Assembly (NCBI GenBank): GCA_905221605.1 | Contig: CAJNDS010001291.1 | Location: forward strand, 25,001-89,000 | From: Symbiodinium natans | Lineage: Eukaryota > Sar > Dinophyceae > Suessiales > Symbiodiniaceae | Direction of reading: 5' to 3' | DNA length: 64,000 nucleotides | Shown here: piece by piece, positions 13,201 to 23,155 of the stretch | Layout: every line of letters begins with the position of its first letter | Position numbering within the stretch: the first letter of the stretch is position 1 | Translations under genes and position numbers: made by a program | The notes under the pieces: model-generated | Told to the model about the DNA's origin: nothing | The model's database searches: none | Seen by the model: only the letters and a program-made list of their open reading frames with translations

Positions 13201-15337
13201 GGCCTGTGCCCAGGCGGAGCCAAACCATGACCTGCCTCTCAAGGCGAGCAAGCATTGCAGTTTGCACCGCACTGAGGGGCGGCAAGGCTGCAGGATGCAT
13301 CTCTGTTCGTCCCAGAGCCAGCCAGTTTCCCGCTGCAACCAAGTGGCGGGTCCACAGCCTGCAAAGGTTTCGAAGATGCCACCGCGCCTTGCGCCTGCCA
13401 ACCAGCCGTCTGTCGGGAGAAGGCTGAAGAGGCGGAAGATTGCAAGGCCATAGTTCGGAAGGGCCATGCGAGGCAGAGCCCAAAGGAGGTAGAGCACATG
13501 CTTCACGAATGAATTCGGTGAGCCGGGTACGAGCTCCCGCCAAAAACTTGACCAGGTGCACACACAAAGTCGAAGCAGCGAGGGTGTCGTCCAGGCCTGG
13601 AGGAAAAAGGGATTCGAGACAAGGCAGCTGCCTTGTCAAGCGGTGCCATCGCCCGCGTTCTCCTTGCTTCCCCTGCCGCTGCGCTTGCCCTTGCCGCCTG
13701 GAGGCTCGTCCTGGTTGCTGGCGTGGTTCGGGTTCTTCGGCTGGTGCGCCTTGGCGGTCCTGTCCTGGATCAGGTCGACGTCCTTCAGGTACCCCAACTG
13801 CGTAGCCACCCATCTCGGATCTGACAGCATGCCGTGAGGCACCTCTGCTCGGGGAGCCTTCCTCTGTTCTACTATCGAGAACGGCGGGTCTTCGCGGCAA
13901 GTTAGGAGCCATGCCAGTCGAGTGTGTCCTTGCTCGTTCGCCACCTGCTCGCAGAAGATGAGTCCCAGAGAGATGAGAGCGCACACATCGGCCGATCGGT
14001 TTTGCTCGATCGCCTCCCAAGCGTCGCAGAGGAGAAAGGCCAGGTAGGTCAAGGTCTTGTAGTTGCCCAAGGGGACCGTCTCCTGGAAGTGCAGAAACAT
14101 GTCTCGGGCCTCCAAGTCGACTGGCGATGCTTTGCGGCGAGCCTGAGCCAGGCGCTCCCTGACTTTCTGGTACACCCGCTCCGGGTGCTTCTGGAACTGC
14201 TCCTTCAATAGCTGCCTTGCAGCCATACCCCGCACCCCGGCCACCTTCGTCTCGTCGTCTCCGCCTCCGCCGCTCCCGCCTAGAAGGTGAAGAGGATCCG
14301 AAGACTTCGTGGCGGAGGCAGTGAGTTGGGACAGGATCTTGGTCTGCTGGACCAAAAGCTTGCTCAGGATCTGAGTGTCGGAACCTTCCGCCCCTGCGCC
14401 CACGTCGTCTTTCTCCTCCTCGGCGTCCTCGGACCCAATGTCGAAGGTAGGGACGGCGAACGAGAGCTTCGGTTGAGGAGAAATCTTCGGAGTGGCCTGC
14501 AGCAAGCGGGGGGGAGCTCTTGATGGTCCTGGCAGATCTTGAAGGTTCTTGGGGCCCCGCCCCGCCAGCGCCAGCAGCTGCTTTAGCTGTTCTTGGTCCA
14601 GCCGCGCCTTGACCCCCTCGTTGAAGAGCTGCGGGGCCCATGTGGGCTGTTTCTCGCCCTCTGTTCCACCAGATAGCAAGCCCACACCGGCCCCCGCAGG
14701 AGGACCTTCCAAAAGAGACAGCCGTGCCTCGAGCTCGTCGAGGGAGTTCAGCCGGGACTGAATGCCGCTCAAGAGCTGAGCTTGTTGCTGGCCTTGGGCC
14801 AGAAGCTGCTGCAAGATACCTCCATCCATGGAAGGCGCTGATGTCAAAGGCACAGCGTCCAGTTCGGCCTCCGAAGCAGCCGTGTAGTACCCTTCCAAGC
14901 GCTCGACGGCCTCCACTGAAAGCTCTTCTCCGTTCAGAAAGGTTTCCAAAGCGGTTACGGCAGCAGAGCCCAGAACCCATGAAGATTGTAGTCTGTGAGT
15001 GCCGAAAGAAGTGACTTCTCCAACGTCGGGCAGAGCTGCGCTGAACATGTCTATGCCTGAAGCATTGAGGTCCACCAGCAAGCACGGCCAGCTCTTGGAC
15101 GCCAGTTCCTTTCCGCTGGCAGTGACGGCTCGCAAAGCTACTTTTGTCCATGGCCCGAAGACTCCGCTGAACTGCTCCTCCAGAGCTTCCGCCAGATCCT
15201 CGTCGCTCAACGCGGCAATGGGCAGACAAGCCACAAAACCGGAGTCCACGGCCTTGACAATGAATGCGTGAGAGGCCTTGTCCTTGTAGACGAAGTAGAG
15301 CTTGGTGTATCCTGGTGGATCGCAGGCGGTCTGCCAT
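10199..15337 (-). CDS. Pol frame of element 1: RT, RNase H and embedded methyltransferase-like domain
   Basis: The open frame is 1,712 codons long, but residues 1 to about 565 lie out of frame over Gag, so true Pol probably begins near 13.65 kb. RT is shown by motif A SDDLKDFYH (about 947) and the catalytic motif CIDDHAYL (about 1045). An RNase H start, CSDASPFGAGV, is at about 1212. Then comes a methyltransferase-like domain with FRGEGTLT (about 1285), GLPCATFG (about 1347) and YGTPYKQP. After it RNase H motifs resume: NVNEELSF (about 1570), LLDSRV (about 1602) and NVADDPSRL (about 1648). Expression after Gag would need a -1 shift; no classic slippery heptamer was seen. Gag lies upstream and the recombinase overlaps downstream. 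Confidence 0.8.
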   Translation of the reverse strand: MADRLRSTRIHQALLRLQGQGLSRIHCQGRGLRFCGLSAHCRVERRGSGGSSGGAVQRSLRAMDKSSFASRHCQRKGTGVQELAVLAGGPQCFRHRHVQRSSARRWRSHFFRHSQTTIFMGSGLCCRNRFGNLSERRRAFSGGRRALGRVLHGCFGGRTGRCAFDISAFHGWRYLAAASGPRPATSSALERHSVPAELPRRARGTAVSFGRSSCGGRCGLAIWWNRGRETAHMGPAALQRGGQGAAGPRTAKAAAGAGGAGPQEPSRSARTIKSSPPLAAGHSEDFSSTEALVRRPYLRHWVRGRRGGERRRGRRGGRFRHSDPEQAFGPADQDPVPTHCLRHEVFGSSSPSRRERRRRRRRDEGGRGAGYGCKAAIEGAVPEAPGAGVPESQGAPGSGSPQSIASRLGGPRHVSALPGDGPLGQLQDLDLPGLSPLRRLGGDRAKPIGRCVRSHLSGTHLLRAGGERARTHSTGMAPNLPRRPAVLDSRTEEGSPSRGASRHAVRSEMGGYAVGVPEGRRPDPGQDRQGAPAEEPEPRQQPGRASRRQGQAQRQGKQGERGRWHRLTRQLPCLESLFPPGLDDTLAASTLCVHLVKFLAGARTRLTEFIREACALPPLGSASHGPSELWPCNLPPLQPSPDRRLVGRRKARWHLRNLCRLWTRHLVAAGNWLALGRTEMHPAALPPLSAVQTAMLARLERQVMVWLRLGTGPRRGLEGAVQKFGSMEEQLQSLLQQSHHLQSQFSPYSKPSKCQTRRSNADSSERPTSKGEVNSIASFNPERQAGIGYGPLQSGKSSSTSSLRIKPDRLVFEVAPQFDASRFLVDPLLKSGFADPRAFLKPETCWPKTKLARVQADRDDQLALYKKWDLVDSLYLLPASQSEHRYRCGLFAVYKDDRVDRQILNPISENSRSFSVSDATLSLAHSSLLCQMFLPETENLVMGSDDLKDFYHNFIVSDAHAARNHIHGVFPGSLFRGWRAYRPELDNVPVVGCFRTLAMGTNFAVETAQHVHTVLLQRAGCLRPSEQVAYKHPVPRGPGYELLCIDDHAYLLRVPRKAVSKEPPPSRADQKIFARAGKQYASVNLRTSPKKAVRNAYKATILGGEIDGIRGDICAPRLKTVALCALTLELVLLGFTTTELLQSIIGSWIFVVMFRRPTMCLMSQVFHDIAQHARGEIFALSHDAKQELMLLILFAPCMTTDLRAKPLSKLFCSDASPFGAGVCQSHIGAEATLELLRHADHKGFHTNLQPQLAAYLDNAFGTELLQPDDLGPVPRSMAEGFLFDVCEVFRGEGTLTSTFKEQGFTCHPGFDMNDGPHGDLLLNSTMQLIIGLICRRVICYFHLGLPCATFGTMRRPRLRSKVQPFGFDPDEPITRGGTLLAMRAALIMHLCAAYGLISTSETPLGSVMYRLDCFQRLRLRGFVDVKFCYCTYGTPYKQPSHWLCNRSEVSEMCGGCDCGAQAGHLRIERTFTHESVKEFCARCQPDCVTVFGRIPKAGEAVCKMSGICPIPALRHLCRLLAPCIEDLKHPKPSTTRRPAHKPPRWIADLSLTLQWKVLLQYRFKRVNHINVNEELSFRSLLKHLAKTEPNSRFGALLDSRVTIGCNSKGRSSSQKLNFYLSTVLPHILGAGLYPSLFHVGTDDNVADDPSRLKQLRERLEVQPFWLKQLLSGSKRILDLVKITDDILGPAGLWARLTVLQLYKREHASACAF

Positions 15338-15372
15338 TGGCCTAGGAAGCTAGGCCGAAGAGAGGAAGTCAT
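13636..15372 (-). CDS. Gag-like structural protein of element 1
   Basis: A 578-residue ORF starting at an ATG that overlaps the TGA of a short upstream ORF. The middle (about 165-240) is rich in Gln, Leu and Glu and suggests a coiled coil. The C-terminal third has a charged helical region followed by a Gly/Lys/Arg-rich tail that could bind nucleic acid. No CCHC zinc knuckle is visible. Assignment as Gag rests on position upstream of Pol, size and composition, not on a named domain. It overlaps the Pol frame throughout, Pol being in the -1 frame relative to it. Confidence 0.6.
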   Translation of the reverse strand: MTSSLRPSFLGQWQTACDPPGYTKLYFVYKDKASHAFIVKAVDSGFVACLPIAALSDEDLAEALEEQFSGVFGPWTKVALRAVTASGKELASKSWPCLLVDLNASGIDMFSAALPDVGEVTSFGTHRLQSSWVLGSAAVTALETFLNGEELSVEAVERLEGYYTAASEAELDAVPLTSAPSMDGGILQQLLAQGQQQAQLLSGIQSRLNSLDELEARLSLLEGPPAGAGVGLLSGGTEGEKQPTWAPQLFNEGVKARLDQEQLKQLLALAGRGPKNLQDLPGPSRAPPRLLQATPKISPQPKLSFAVPTFDIGSEDAEEEKDDVGAGAEGSDTQILSKLLVQQTKILSQLTASATKSSDPLHLLGGSGGGGDDETKVAGVRGMAARQLLKEQFQKHPERVYQKVRERLAQARRKASPVDLEARDMFLHFQETVPLGNYKTLTYLAFLLCDAWEAIEQNRSADVCALISLGLIFCEQVANEQGHTRLAWLLTCREDPPFSIVEQRKAPRAEVPHGMLSDPRWVATQLGYLKDVDLIQDRTAKAHQPKNPNHASNQDEPPGGKGKRSGRGSKENAGDGTA

Positions 15373-15773
15373 TGGGGCCTCTGGCGGGACAAGTCACGAA
15401 GGCTGCTGAATGCGCGAGAGACTGATGTCGGGTCCCAGGCTTCACTGGGCTTGACGATGCGGAGGTAGGAGTCGGATGAAAAGGCATAGAAAGGCTCGGC
15501 CACTTGGGACACCAGGTGGACCACTCGCCGCCCAGGAAGGGCTGGTTGCCGAAGGAGAGCACTCGACGCACGATCCTGTCGGCGCAGCTTGGCGGATCGG
15601 CCTCCCAAACACGCTCTCAACTGCCGAGTCAAGGCACAGCGCCTCGGAAGGGGGCTCTGCAGGTTGAAGAAGCGAGACCCACAAGGAGGTAGTACGCGAG
15701 AAAGTCCTGGTTGTTGACGAGGCTGGGCGGCTGGGCACGAGGTTGAAGGATAAGGTGGTTCGATTGACAGCAA
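15369..15773 (-). CDS. Possible short leader ORF upstream of Gag (element 1)
   Basis: A 134-codon frame whose stop overlaps the Gag ATG (ATGA arrangement). The part nearest Gag reads as ordinary protein (for example VAEPFYAFSSDSYLR), while the beginning is low in information. A second frame, 15442-15975, has a Leu/Ile-rich stretch (QDLVAQITELVGQL), so the real leader reading may be frameshifted. It could be an N-terminal Gag extension or only 5' leader sequence. Confidence 0.3.
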   Translation of the reverse strand: MLSIEPPYPSTSCPAAQPRQQPGLSRVLPPCGSRFFNLQSPLPRRCALTRQLRACLGGRSAKLRRQDRASSALLRQPALPGRRVVHLVSQVAEPFYAFSSDSYLRIVKPSEAWDPTSVSRAFSSLRDLSRQRPQ

Positions 15774-16107
15774 CGTTCACGGTGATGTTCAGCTGCCCCA
15801 CCAGTTCAGTGATCTGAGCAACCAAGTCCTGAGAGTCAGGCCCGGTGCTCGTGCACACCTCCTCGGTACCTCGCGAGGCGGTCTTGTGGTTGGGCTTCTC
15901 GGAGCTCGTGCGCGATGACGCCGAGGCAATTCCACAGAATGCTCCGGGCAACCCTGCTAGTGCAGAAGATGACAACCAAAGCCCCGCAGATGAAACCAGT
16001 CAGCCAACTAGCCAGGGAAAGCAGCACAAGGTCGGAGAAATTGCGCGGCGCACAACCTACCCAACCTAACAAGAGGCTCCACGGGTCGAGCCGCTCGAAC
16101 ATTCGAA

Positions 16108-16160
16108 CCCCAAAAGCTACAAGCAACAGGCATCGCTTCTTCACAATCTTTAGCAAGCCA
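16108..16160 (-). repeat. Element 1 split direct repeat A1 (53 bp, 5' end)
   Basis: Identical to 8979-9031 and in the same orientation. It marks the 5' boundary of the minus-strand element. Confidence 0.85.
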
Positions 16161-19100
16161 GCAACTCTGGCACGGGGGGGCCATGCTATGCGTGAATCCA
16201 GAAGGCAAGCTGACATACGCGCTCCGCATTTGAGGCTTGATCAGAACGATGGTTCCTGTGTCAGTATGCTAGGAAGTCTTATGCCTCGCCCTTGTGCCTC
16301 TTGCGCGGCCTAAGGTTTGTCAACACGTTTCCCTGGCGATCGCCTTGGCACACGCTTGCACGGACTAGCGCGGGAGCTTAGTACTGCTACAGAAGAAGAC
16401 CTTTTGGATCAACCCTCATTTGCTGCAAGTTCGGCACTGCAAAGTTTGCAGGACCCAGTGCCGCAGAGCTGGGATTTCGCATGTTGGCATTCCACGAAGG
16501 CCGTTGCCACTCTTCCTTGCCGACAAGTCGGGGCTGAGAGGTCGAACGGACCGGCGAGCAAAATGCACTGGGATCGTGGTTTGCTCCACAAAAATGCAAA
16601 GCATAGGAGCGCGAAGGCTGCGAAGCAAGAGTCTCCAGCGCACCAGCGCAGACTTTGTTCATCCAGCAGCATGGGAATCGCCCCTTCTTGAGCTACCTGT
16701 CCCGTGTTGCGTCTGCTGCTCTGGTCTGTCGTGCAGCCTTCCAAGTAAACTCAAAACTGGCAAACTTCTGCCGTTTATGTTGGCACAGCTTATCTATCTT
16801 TAGCAATTGACCTCATCCGAGCAGATTGAGTCTACCGTCCTTTCTGTTTGTGGGCCCCGCGGAATCCCCAAAAGGAAAAGGGAATGCACAGCCCATCCTC
16901 GAAGGAAGGAGGCCTACCCGGCACACCCACTCCACGACCTTCGCCTCGGACGTTATTGTTTCGAAATCCGAATCGAGTCCAGTCGAACTGCTCTGTGCGC
17001 GCTCCCTCTGACTAAAGGATGTGGCCCTCGATGCTACAAGCGTAGTCTTGCAACTGGTGTTCACCACCCGAACAAGGCACCTGCAAGGCACCGAGCTTCC
17101 AGGGAGTGCAGCCGGCCATGCCGGCCCCATCCTTTGCTTCCTAGCGTGAACCTTAACACCCTAAACATGATCCGTGGCCTGTCACGGCCACCAGATGAAA
17201 ACGGATGGAGCTACATTAGCCCCGTCACAGGAGCATCTCCACAGCGGCCTGGACACCGCGAAGGGAAAGCGTCCGCAAGTCCTTTCCCAAAGCCCTTGAA
17301 GTTCAAAAAGTTCATCTCAAGGAGATATGGAACCGAGTAGTTGGGAGCCGTGCCCAATCGCCGGCTGGAAGATTGCTGAGGTCTTCGGATGTCTTTGGAC
17401 ATGCATTTCGTGCTGCGAGCAGAGCCGCTTTTTTATACAGCTGGAACATGGCTGCGCGGGCAACGTGCTTACAGCTAAAATGTGCAACACGAGAGCCGAA
17501 GCCCCATGTCTAGCTTCCGCACTGCCGTGTCCTTCACGGCAGCATCTGCACTGACTCCAGAAAGCAGTGGGGCTTCTCGTACGGCCTTTTGCACATTGAG
17601 CTCATTACACAAAACTTCTGCGTGCACTTGAGAGCTGGAGCTTCCACCTGGTCTCAGTTTCGTTCAAAATATGACAATAGCAATCTGCACCTAAAGTGAC
17701 CTCAGCCACACGGCTCTCGCCGATGTTGCTCTGAGCTGCTCCTTTCGAAGTTGCGGTGCGTTCCCATCATGTGTGCGAAGCGAAACTGCTACAAGGATGG
17801 CGCGAAAAGGAGGGACACGCCCTCAACTGATTTGCAAGGATGGCTCGCAACGGGCACAACCACTTCTGAACCAAACCCTCTCCCATCAACGGGAACTTTG
17901 GCATGTCACTGCGCAGGGTGTTCCTGAGCGTGCCGCAGACTGATCTTCTTGCAAACATGGACAGCGCTTCATTCAATCCTTTCTCGTGGCAAAACCGAAT
18001 GCAACCTTCGAAAAGCAACACGATATTGCCTTAGGGTACAAGGTTTAAGGGATTGGGGCCAAGGGCATGCATTTTTAACTTGGTTGTCTTGCCTGCGATT
18101 GGACGTGTCTGCGTAGAAACGAACAGTTGCCCCTACGGTTCGAGATCCACGTCCAGTCTGCGCACCGCCTTGTCAAGTCGAGTTGCTTGACGTTTCTTGG
18201 CGGCTCTTGGGGATGTTCGTGAAAAGCACTGGACTAGCACTGGGCCTCAATTCGGCAGTGGATCCACGGATCCAACAGGACTCTCGATTTCTGCAGGAAA
18301 AACACACCACCTCCTTCAGTGTCTCGGCACCTTCCACTGTCTGCGGGTCAAAGTCTGCGGATTGTCCCGTCATGCCGCAGGTGTCCGCGACCGCACGTAC
18401 AATCTCCCAACATGCGCCGACCGTTGTTTAAAAGCTGCTTTTCGTTGACCAACATTTTTTATACAAGATCTTTGCAAGTACCAAAGCAGCGGGCGCATGG
18501 TGGATTTGCAGCTGCAGGCCGGCTTTCGTGGGAGGTATGCCCGGCACCCGTTTGAGACGAAGTGCATACAAGAGGATGGACAGTCGTCCCGTCTGGAAAT
18601 TACTGAAAACCGTTCGTCTCTAAAAACAGGACCTTCTGTTAAACTGCCTAGAGCTGCCAAAGAAGGGAGATCGGGTGCTGAAGATGGCTCACGATGCTGT
18701 GGCCGGTCCGGAAGGTGAAGCCGGCGAGCGCCCCACAAGAGAGAGAGAGAGAGCTCCTCCTCACCTTCTCCTGATGAGAGGCTGAGCACGCAAACACACC
18801 AGAACTAAAGTTGACCTACATCCTCAAGCTGTGAATCCCTGACACTTAAAAGCACACCGACGGCTTCCAGATGCGAGAGGCGGACGTCCCAAGAAGCTGG
18901 AGAAGCTTTCCCTTGACAGCAAGAAAGGTTGAAGGCTTTGCAAGACTGTTATGGCAAGTGCCTCATGTCATAGTCGGACAGGCTGCCAACTCGCAATGGA
19001 CTGAGATCTGGTCTGGTTCGCCCAGATTTAAACGACTTTCGAGGAAAGGTCCAAGCCAAGCTAGCTTCTGGAAGGAATCCGCGCGTCGTTACCTCGATGC

Positions 19101-20290
19101 CTGAAGGAGGAATGCCAAGCTGGACCTTGGTTTGAAACACAAGCGAGTTGCACTAATGACAAGCACAAGGCAGGGCCGCATGATACATGGGGATGATTGC
19201 GAGGTCCCCCCAAACAATGTGCCGCTGTTCTCTACTTGCCCCACCCTTTCTCAGCTGCTTACACTTTTATCTGGTGTGCGCCAAGCGTGTATTTGAGATA
19301 ATGACACAAGTTTCCCATCTTCAACATAACTATCTATGCCATATCTGACGATATTCCTCTGTGGAGACTTTGGTCTGCCCCAAACCTCCCTGAATCTCCG
19401 CCTCTTTGCACCCTACGTCCAAAAGCCCAACAACCCTCAAGCCCAGCCTGAGCCGAAGCCAAGCCTTCACTTTGACGGCATCCATTGGTTCTTGATTATT
19501 GACGTTTGCAAGACGGCCAACCTTGTCGTGCAGAGGCCTCAAAGCTCGCCTTGAGATCATCTGAATTTTGAACAACCACGGCCTGCGCAAAAGAAACATG
19601 CTCTGCACGGCAGGCTGTGTGCTGGCTCGCGCTACTCAAAACAAAGACCGCCAGGAAGAATGAAAAATATCACTACGCAGACAGTTCTGAGAACCGTGCT
19701 TAACGCATCGCTCCCCACGCCCCGTCACACTTGCTCTGGATACATTGATCTGCTGACTTCAACCGCCCAGCTGCAAAGCTGGCGACTGATCTCTCTTCTC
19801 ACATGGCAAGCCCACACACATCCACAAACAACAAAGCTTGGCTATGGAGGTGAGCCGCAGTCTGCTTCTGGTTTGAAGGACTCGCGGACCGAATGCGGAT
19901 GAAAGCGTGCTCCTTGCGCTCCTTTGACGATGTCATGGATCAGCCGAGGAAGACCCTTTGCCTAGGTTTGATAGGAACCAGTTGTCTATCTGCTGGCTTT
20001 CCTACTGACAAACTGTTGCCAAAGGCTGGCTCAGGTATCTATTCCCCTGAGCTCTGATATCTAACCACAAATTCTTGTCGCCAAATGTCACGGGCGAAAA
20101 CATCATACTTACTGCCAAGGACCTGAAAAACAGACCCCCTGTGGCACAAATTCCATGTGTTCAAATGCAGTGAGCCCCTAGCACAAAGCCTATAAAGCAC
20201 TGAGTCTGAAGCCATAGACGGACGTAAACGATATTTTCCACTTTCAGCTCAACCTTCGGCTCCAATCAACTGCCTTTGTTGTGGGGGAAA
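16161..20290. other. 4.1-kb stretch with no supportable gene
   Basis: Short frames on both strands carry no recognised motifs. A brief AG dinucleotide run lies near 18.74 kb. Nothing else can be supported. Confidence 0.5.
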
Positions 20291-20296
20291 AAGTAG

Positions 20297-20395
20297 GTTG
20301 GTAGTAGTACTAGTATTAATACTAGTAGTAATAGTGGTAGTAGTGGTAGTAGTAGTAGTCGTCGTCGTAGTAGTAGTAGCGGTGGTACTAGAAGA
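20297..20395. repeat. TAG/GTA triplet microsatellite
   Basis: About 100 bases dominated by tag/gta/gtc triplets, with a short palindromic start (tagtactagtattaatacta). It resembles the much larger triplet array at 62.2-62.8 kb. Confidence 0.85.
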
Positions 20396-20899
20396 AGGTC
20401 CAGTGGACCCTGGGGGAAACGTCCATGATTGGATCGGTACTCAAGAGCTTGCAAAACGCAGCTGCAGTACGTTAACAAGCACTATGGCTGGGCAGCTCGG
20501 CTACAGTCTACGGCTAGACTTCAGAGCTACACTTTTGAGAACTTGAGAATGTCCACAGCTGCAGTCGAGCTGACGTGAAGCTATACAAAAGCAAAAGCAG
20601 AAGCAAACGTCATGCACTTGCACTGCATCACATGCTACAATGATGCCTGCTGCAAAAATGCAGCATTACACAACGCACGAAGCGAGAGGAACATGTTTCT
20701 ATCGTCACAAGCACCGCCGCTTTCAGCAGCCCCGGATTTTAAAGAGACATGGGTCCCCCATTCCGTGCAAACGGCAGAACAAAGACAGGCTAACCTACTA
20801 ACCTACGGACTACCAGCTGCTCATTTTTTGTTTGACGGTGAGCTTCTTTTAGCATCAGCTAACCAGTAGACGATCCTTGCGCGTTCGGTGTGAGAAGCA

Positions 20900-22424
20900 A
20901 AAAGGCGACTGCGCGTACGCTAAAGCAACAAACAGCAAACCCCGAAAACACAAACAGCAACCCCCACGACACCAGCGTACGCCCAACGCACTCTCTGACA
21001 ACACGTGGCAGGTGGCTCCACTGTCAATGAGCCATGCGAAAGAGCTATTCCTAGAGGACGACTGGTTCAGTCGCTCAATCTCTCCGTTCGTCATGGTGAG
21101 ACGAGGGGGCTCAGCTTCATTGGGCTCATTAGTTCTCGTCCCCGGACCCAAGCCACTCAGATGATGAGACCGCATCGCCATCACCTGGTCAGACTGCTCG
21201 TCTTCCACAGCTCGGCCCTTGGGTTCTCCTTTGTTCTTGGGCATCGCCTTGGGCTTGCCACCCTTTCCTTTGTCTGTCTTCCCTTTGCCTTTGCCCTTTC
21301 CTTTAGGGCTCTTCTCTCGATTCTTGGAACCAGAAGGCTTTCCACCTTTCGGTTCATCCTTCTTCTTCCCCTTTCCAGGGCTCTTGTCTGGGACTCATAT
21401 GGCCCGATTTGCCACAGTTCCAGCAGAGGCCGCGCTCCCCAACTGCATTCAGCGAACCAGCATCACACAATCGGGTCTGCTCCTCGTAGAACCGGATGCT
21501 TTCAACCAGTTCATCCCAGCTCCCAGACGTCCCGTGCAGGACAACGTAATGCCTACACTCTGGGCTGACAGATTGAAGAAGAAGGGTTGACCGATCAGAT
21601 GCTCCAAGCCTCAGTTCAGGGAACCGATGCAACTTCTGGTCTACCTTTCCAAGCTCGTCCTCAAGGAAGCGTCGTCTCTCACAGCGATGGCCTCCATGCG
21701 AAAGACAATGCTGAAGGTCTGGTGCATCTGACGCATTCCCTCATAACCACACGCAGCTTGTGCTTGACGCATCGACGTGCTTCTCACCAGTTCCATCCCA
21801 CGTTCGAACTTCTGCAGACTTTGTTGCAGGCAGTAAAACAACCTCGCCGAACGCGACGCCACAGGAACTGCCATGTCAGACTGCTTGATCTCACGGTCAT
21901 GCGTCATTGCCTGGCGCCACTCATTGACATAGTTGTCGTCTATCAATGCCAGCCAGGGAAGCAAGCACCTCGCACCACCGATGGTACTCCTCCAGCTCTC
22001 TCACACGCCCTTTCCCCATCGAAACACTCTCGATGAGCGGCAAAGCTGGCAGATACTTCTCTGCACGGTTACTTCCAAGTGATGAAGCCGGTGGAGCAGA
22101 AGCCTTTGCCGTGGGACTTCCAGCAGCTGCTCACTTAAAGCACCCCAAATGGGTTGCTAACAGCCCTTCTGCTCACGTCTCCTTTCTCTCCATCTTGCAC
22201 CAGAACTTGAAGGGTCTGTTGCTGATTCTGCATCATCATTTCCTGACTCTGCATCATCTGGACCATCATCTGCTGAGTTGAGGGTCGAGTCCTACGACCG
22301 AAGCAAACACTCCAGTTGGTTGTGCTGGCGGAGCTTGCCCGTCCTGGGCAGCGGGGCCAAACAAAGCTTCGTCTTCGTCGTCTTCGTCATTAGGCACAGG
22401 AGTTGACAGTCCGGAGTCAGCCAT
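20900..22424 (-). pseudogene. Copia-like Gag/aspartic-protease remnant
   Basis: Reading the minus strand from an ATG at 22424, an acidic Gag start (MADSGLSTPVPNDEDD) runs into a stop near 22.28 kb, and Gag-like sequence continues in other frames. A zinc knuckle start, CWNCGKSGH, lies near 21.40-21.43 kb, followed by a Lys/Gly-rich linker. A retropepsin-type site, WLIDSGATCHVLSES, lies near 21.02-21.06 kb. Several frameshifts separate these parts, and no integrase or RT follows, so this is a truncated, dead copy. Ty1/copia affinity is inferred from the knuckle-then-DSGA arrangement; the integrase that would confirm it is absent. Confidence 0.65.
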
Positions 22425-22575
22425 GGCTTTTTTTCTTTTGAACCGACGCTTCTATTACACATCAGCAGCGCAGTAGGCCGTTCTGTGGGTCTCAACACTA
22501 AAGATGAAACAGAGCAGGTGCGAAAACCAAGCAAACACACACCAAAACCACCACAAAACACAACCACCAAAACCT
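22425..22575 (-). repeat. Leader/LTR-like repeat upstream of the copia-like Gag
   Basis: Immediately upstream of the Gag ATG there is a T-rich run, then a stretch containing agtaggccgttct, then a C/A-rich part with many aaaccacca units. A diverged copy in the same orientation lies at 41985-42140, with roughly two-thirds of positions matching by eye. The shared piece is probably a retroelement 5' leader or part of an LTR. Confidence 0.5.
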
Positions 22576-22795
22576 GCAGCAACCCGCCAAAACAAAGCAC
22601 CAAACTTAGTACTCGAGGTCGTTGCAGAAATCCAGGTGTAATCGAGATGCGGAGAGAAAAGTTGGGTGAGTTGGAGAGTATCCCCTTCAAGAGCTTTTGT
22701 CGAAAGGGAGCAACACACCAAACGATTTGAATCATACAACCTCGATGTTGAGCAACAGGACAAGGGTGAGATTGGCAACACCAGCATACCTGACT

Positions 22796-23155
22796 CTACA
22801 AACGAGAAGCTGCTTCACGGACTGACCAAGGGGCAGGCACGTGACGCTGCAGGCCAATCATGCTCATGAGCAAGTTGCCCGCCCAGAAGCTGTCTTGCAG
22901 GAGTTTGATTGGCAAAGTCAGCTGTAACGGTGAACGCAGTCGGAGGAAGCGGAGGCTCACCAGTGGGAAGTCTCCAACTGCATGGACGTCGTAAGTGCAT
23001 TCGTCAAGAGGCGTGACTCCAAAGAACGCTCCGGCGTGTTCTCCCGTGGGAATCGCAAAGAAGGGCATTCCCCTCAGACCTTCCGAGAGAAGTCGGAACC
23101 AGTGCGAATTAACTGATGGCACAGACTGAATGGCGAATTGGCGCCAATAAAGCAT
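22796..23155 (-). pseudogene. Unidentified protein fragment
   Basis: A 119-codon minus-strand frame with a natural-looking mix of residues (for example MPFFAIPTGEHAG and TYDVHAVGDFPL) and no low-complexity sequence. It has no recognisable motif and no continuation in flanking sequence. It lies between the leader-like repeat and noncoding DNA and may be a fragment of retroelement or captured coding sequence. Function unknown. Confidence 0.25.

Larger units (their letters stand above)
8805..16160 (-). mobile_element. Element 1: tyrosine-recombinase retrotransposon with split direct repeats
   Basis: On the minus strand the order is repeat A1 (16160-16108), Gag-like ORF, Pol frame with RT, RNase H and a methyltransferase-like domain, tyrosine recombinase, then B1 (9187-9030), A2 (9031-8979) and B2 (8962-8805). 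A1 ... B1-A2-B2 with all copies in the same orientation is the split-direct-repeat plan known for Ngaro/PAT-type YR retrotransposons, as opposed to LTRs or DIRS inverted termini. A and B copies look identical by eye, and Gag, Pol and YR are open, which points to a young and possibly competent copy. Boundaries are inferred from the repeats; no target-site duplication is expected for this class. Confidence 0.8.

Noticed and set aside
13018-13563. Minus-strand frame with a methyltransferase-motif-I-like FETFAGCGPATWL
   Set aside because: It overlaps the Pol frame of element 1 and has no motif IV or later motifs; surrounding sense fits the Pol frame better.
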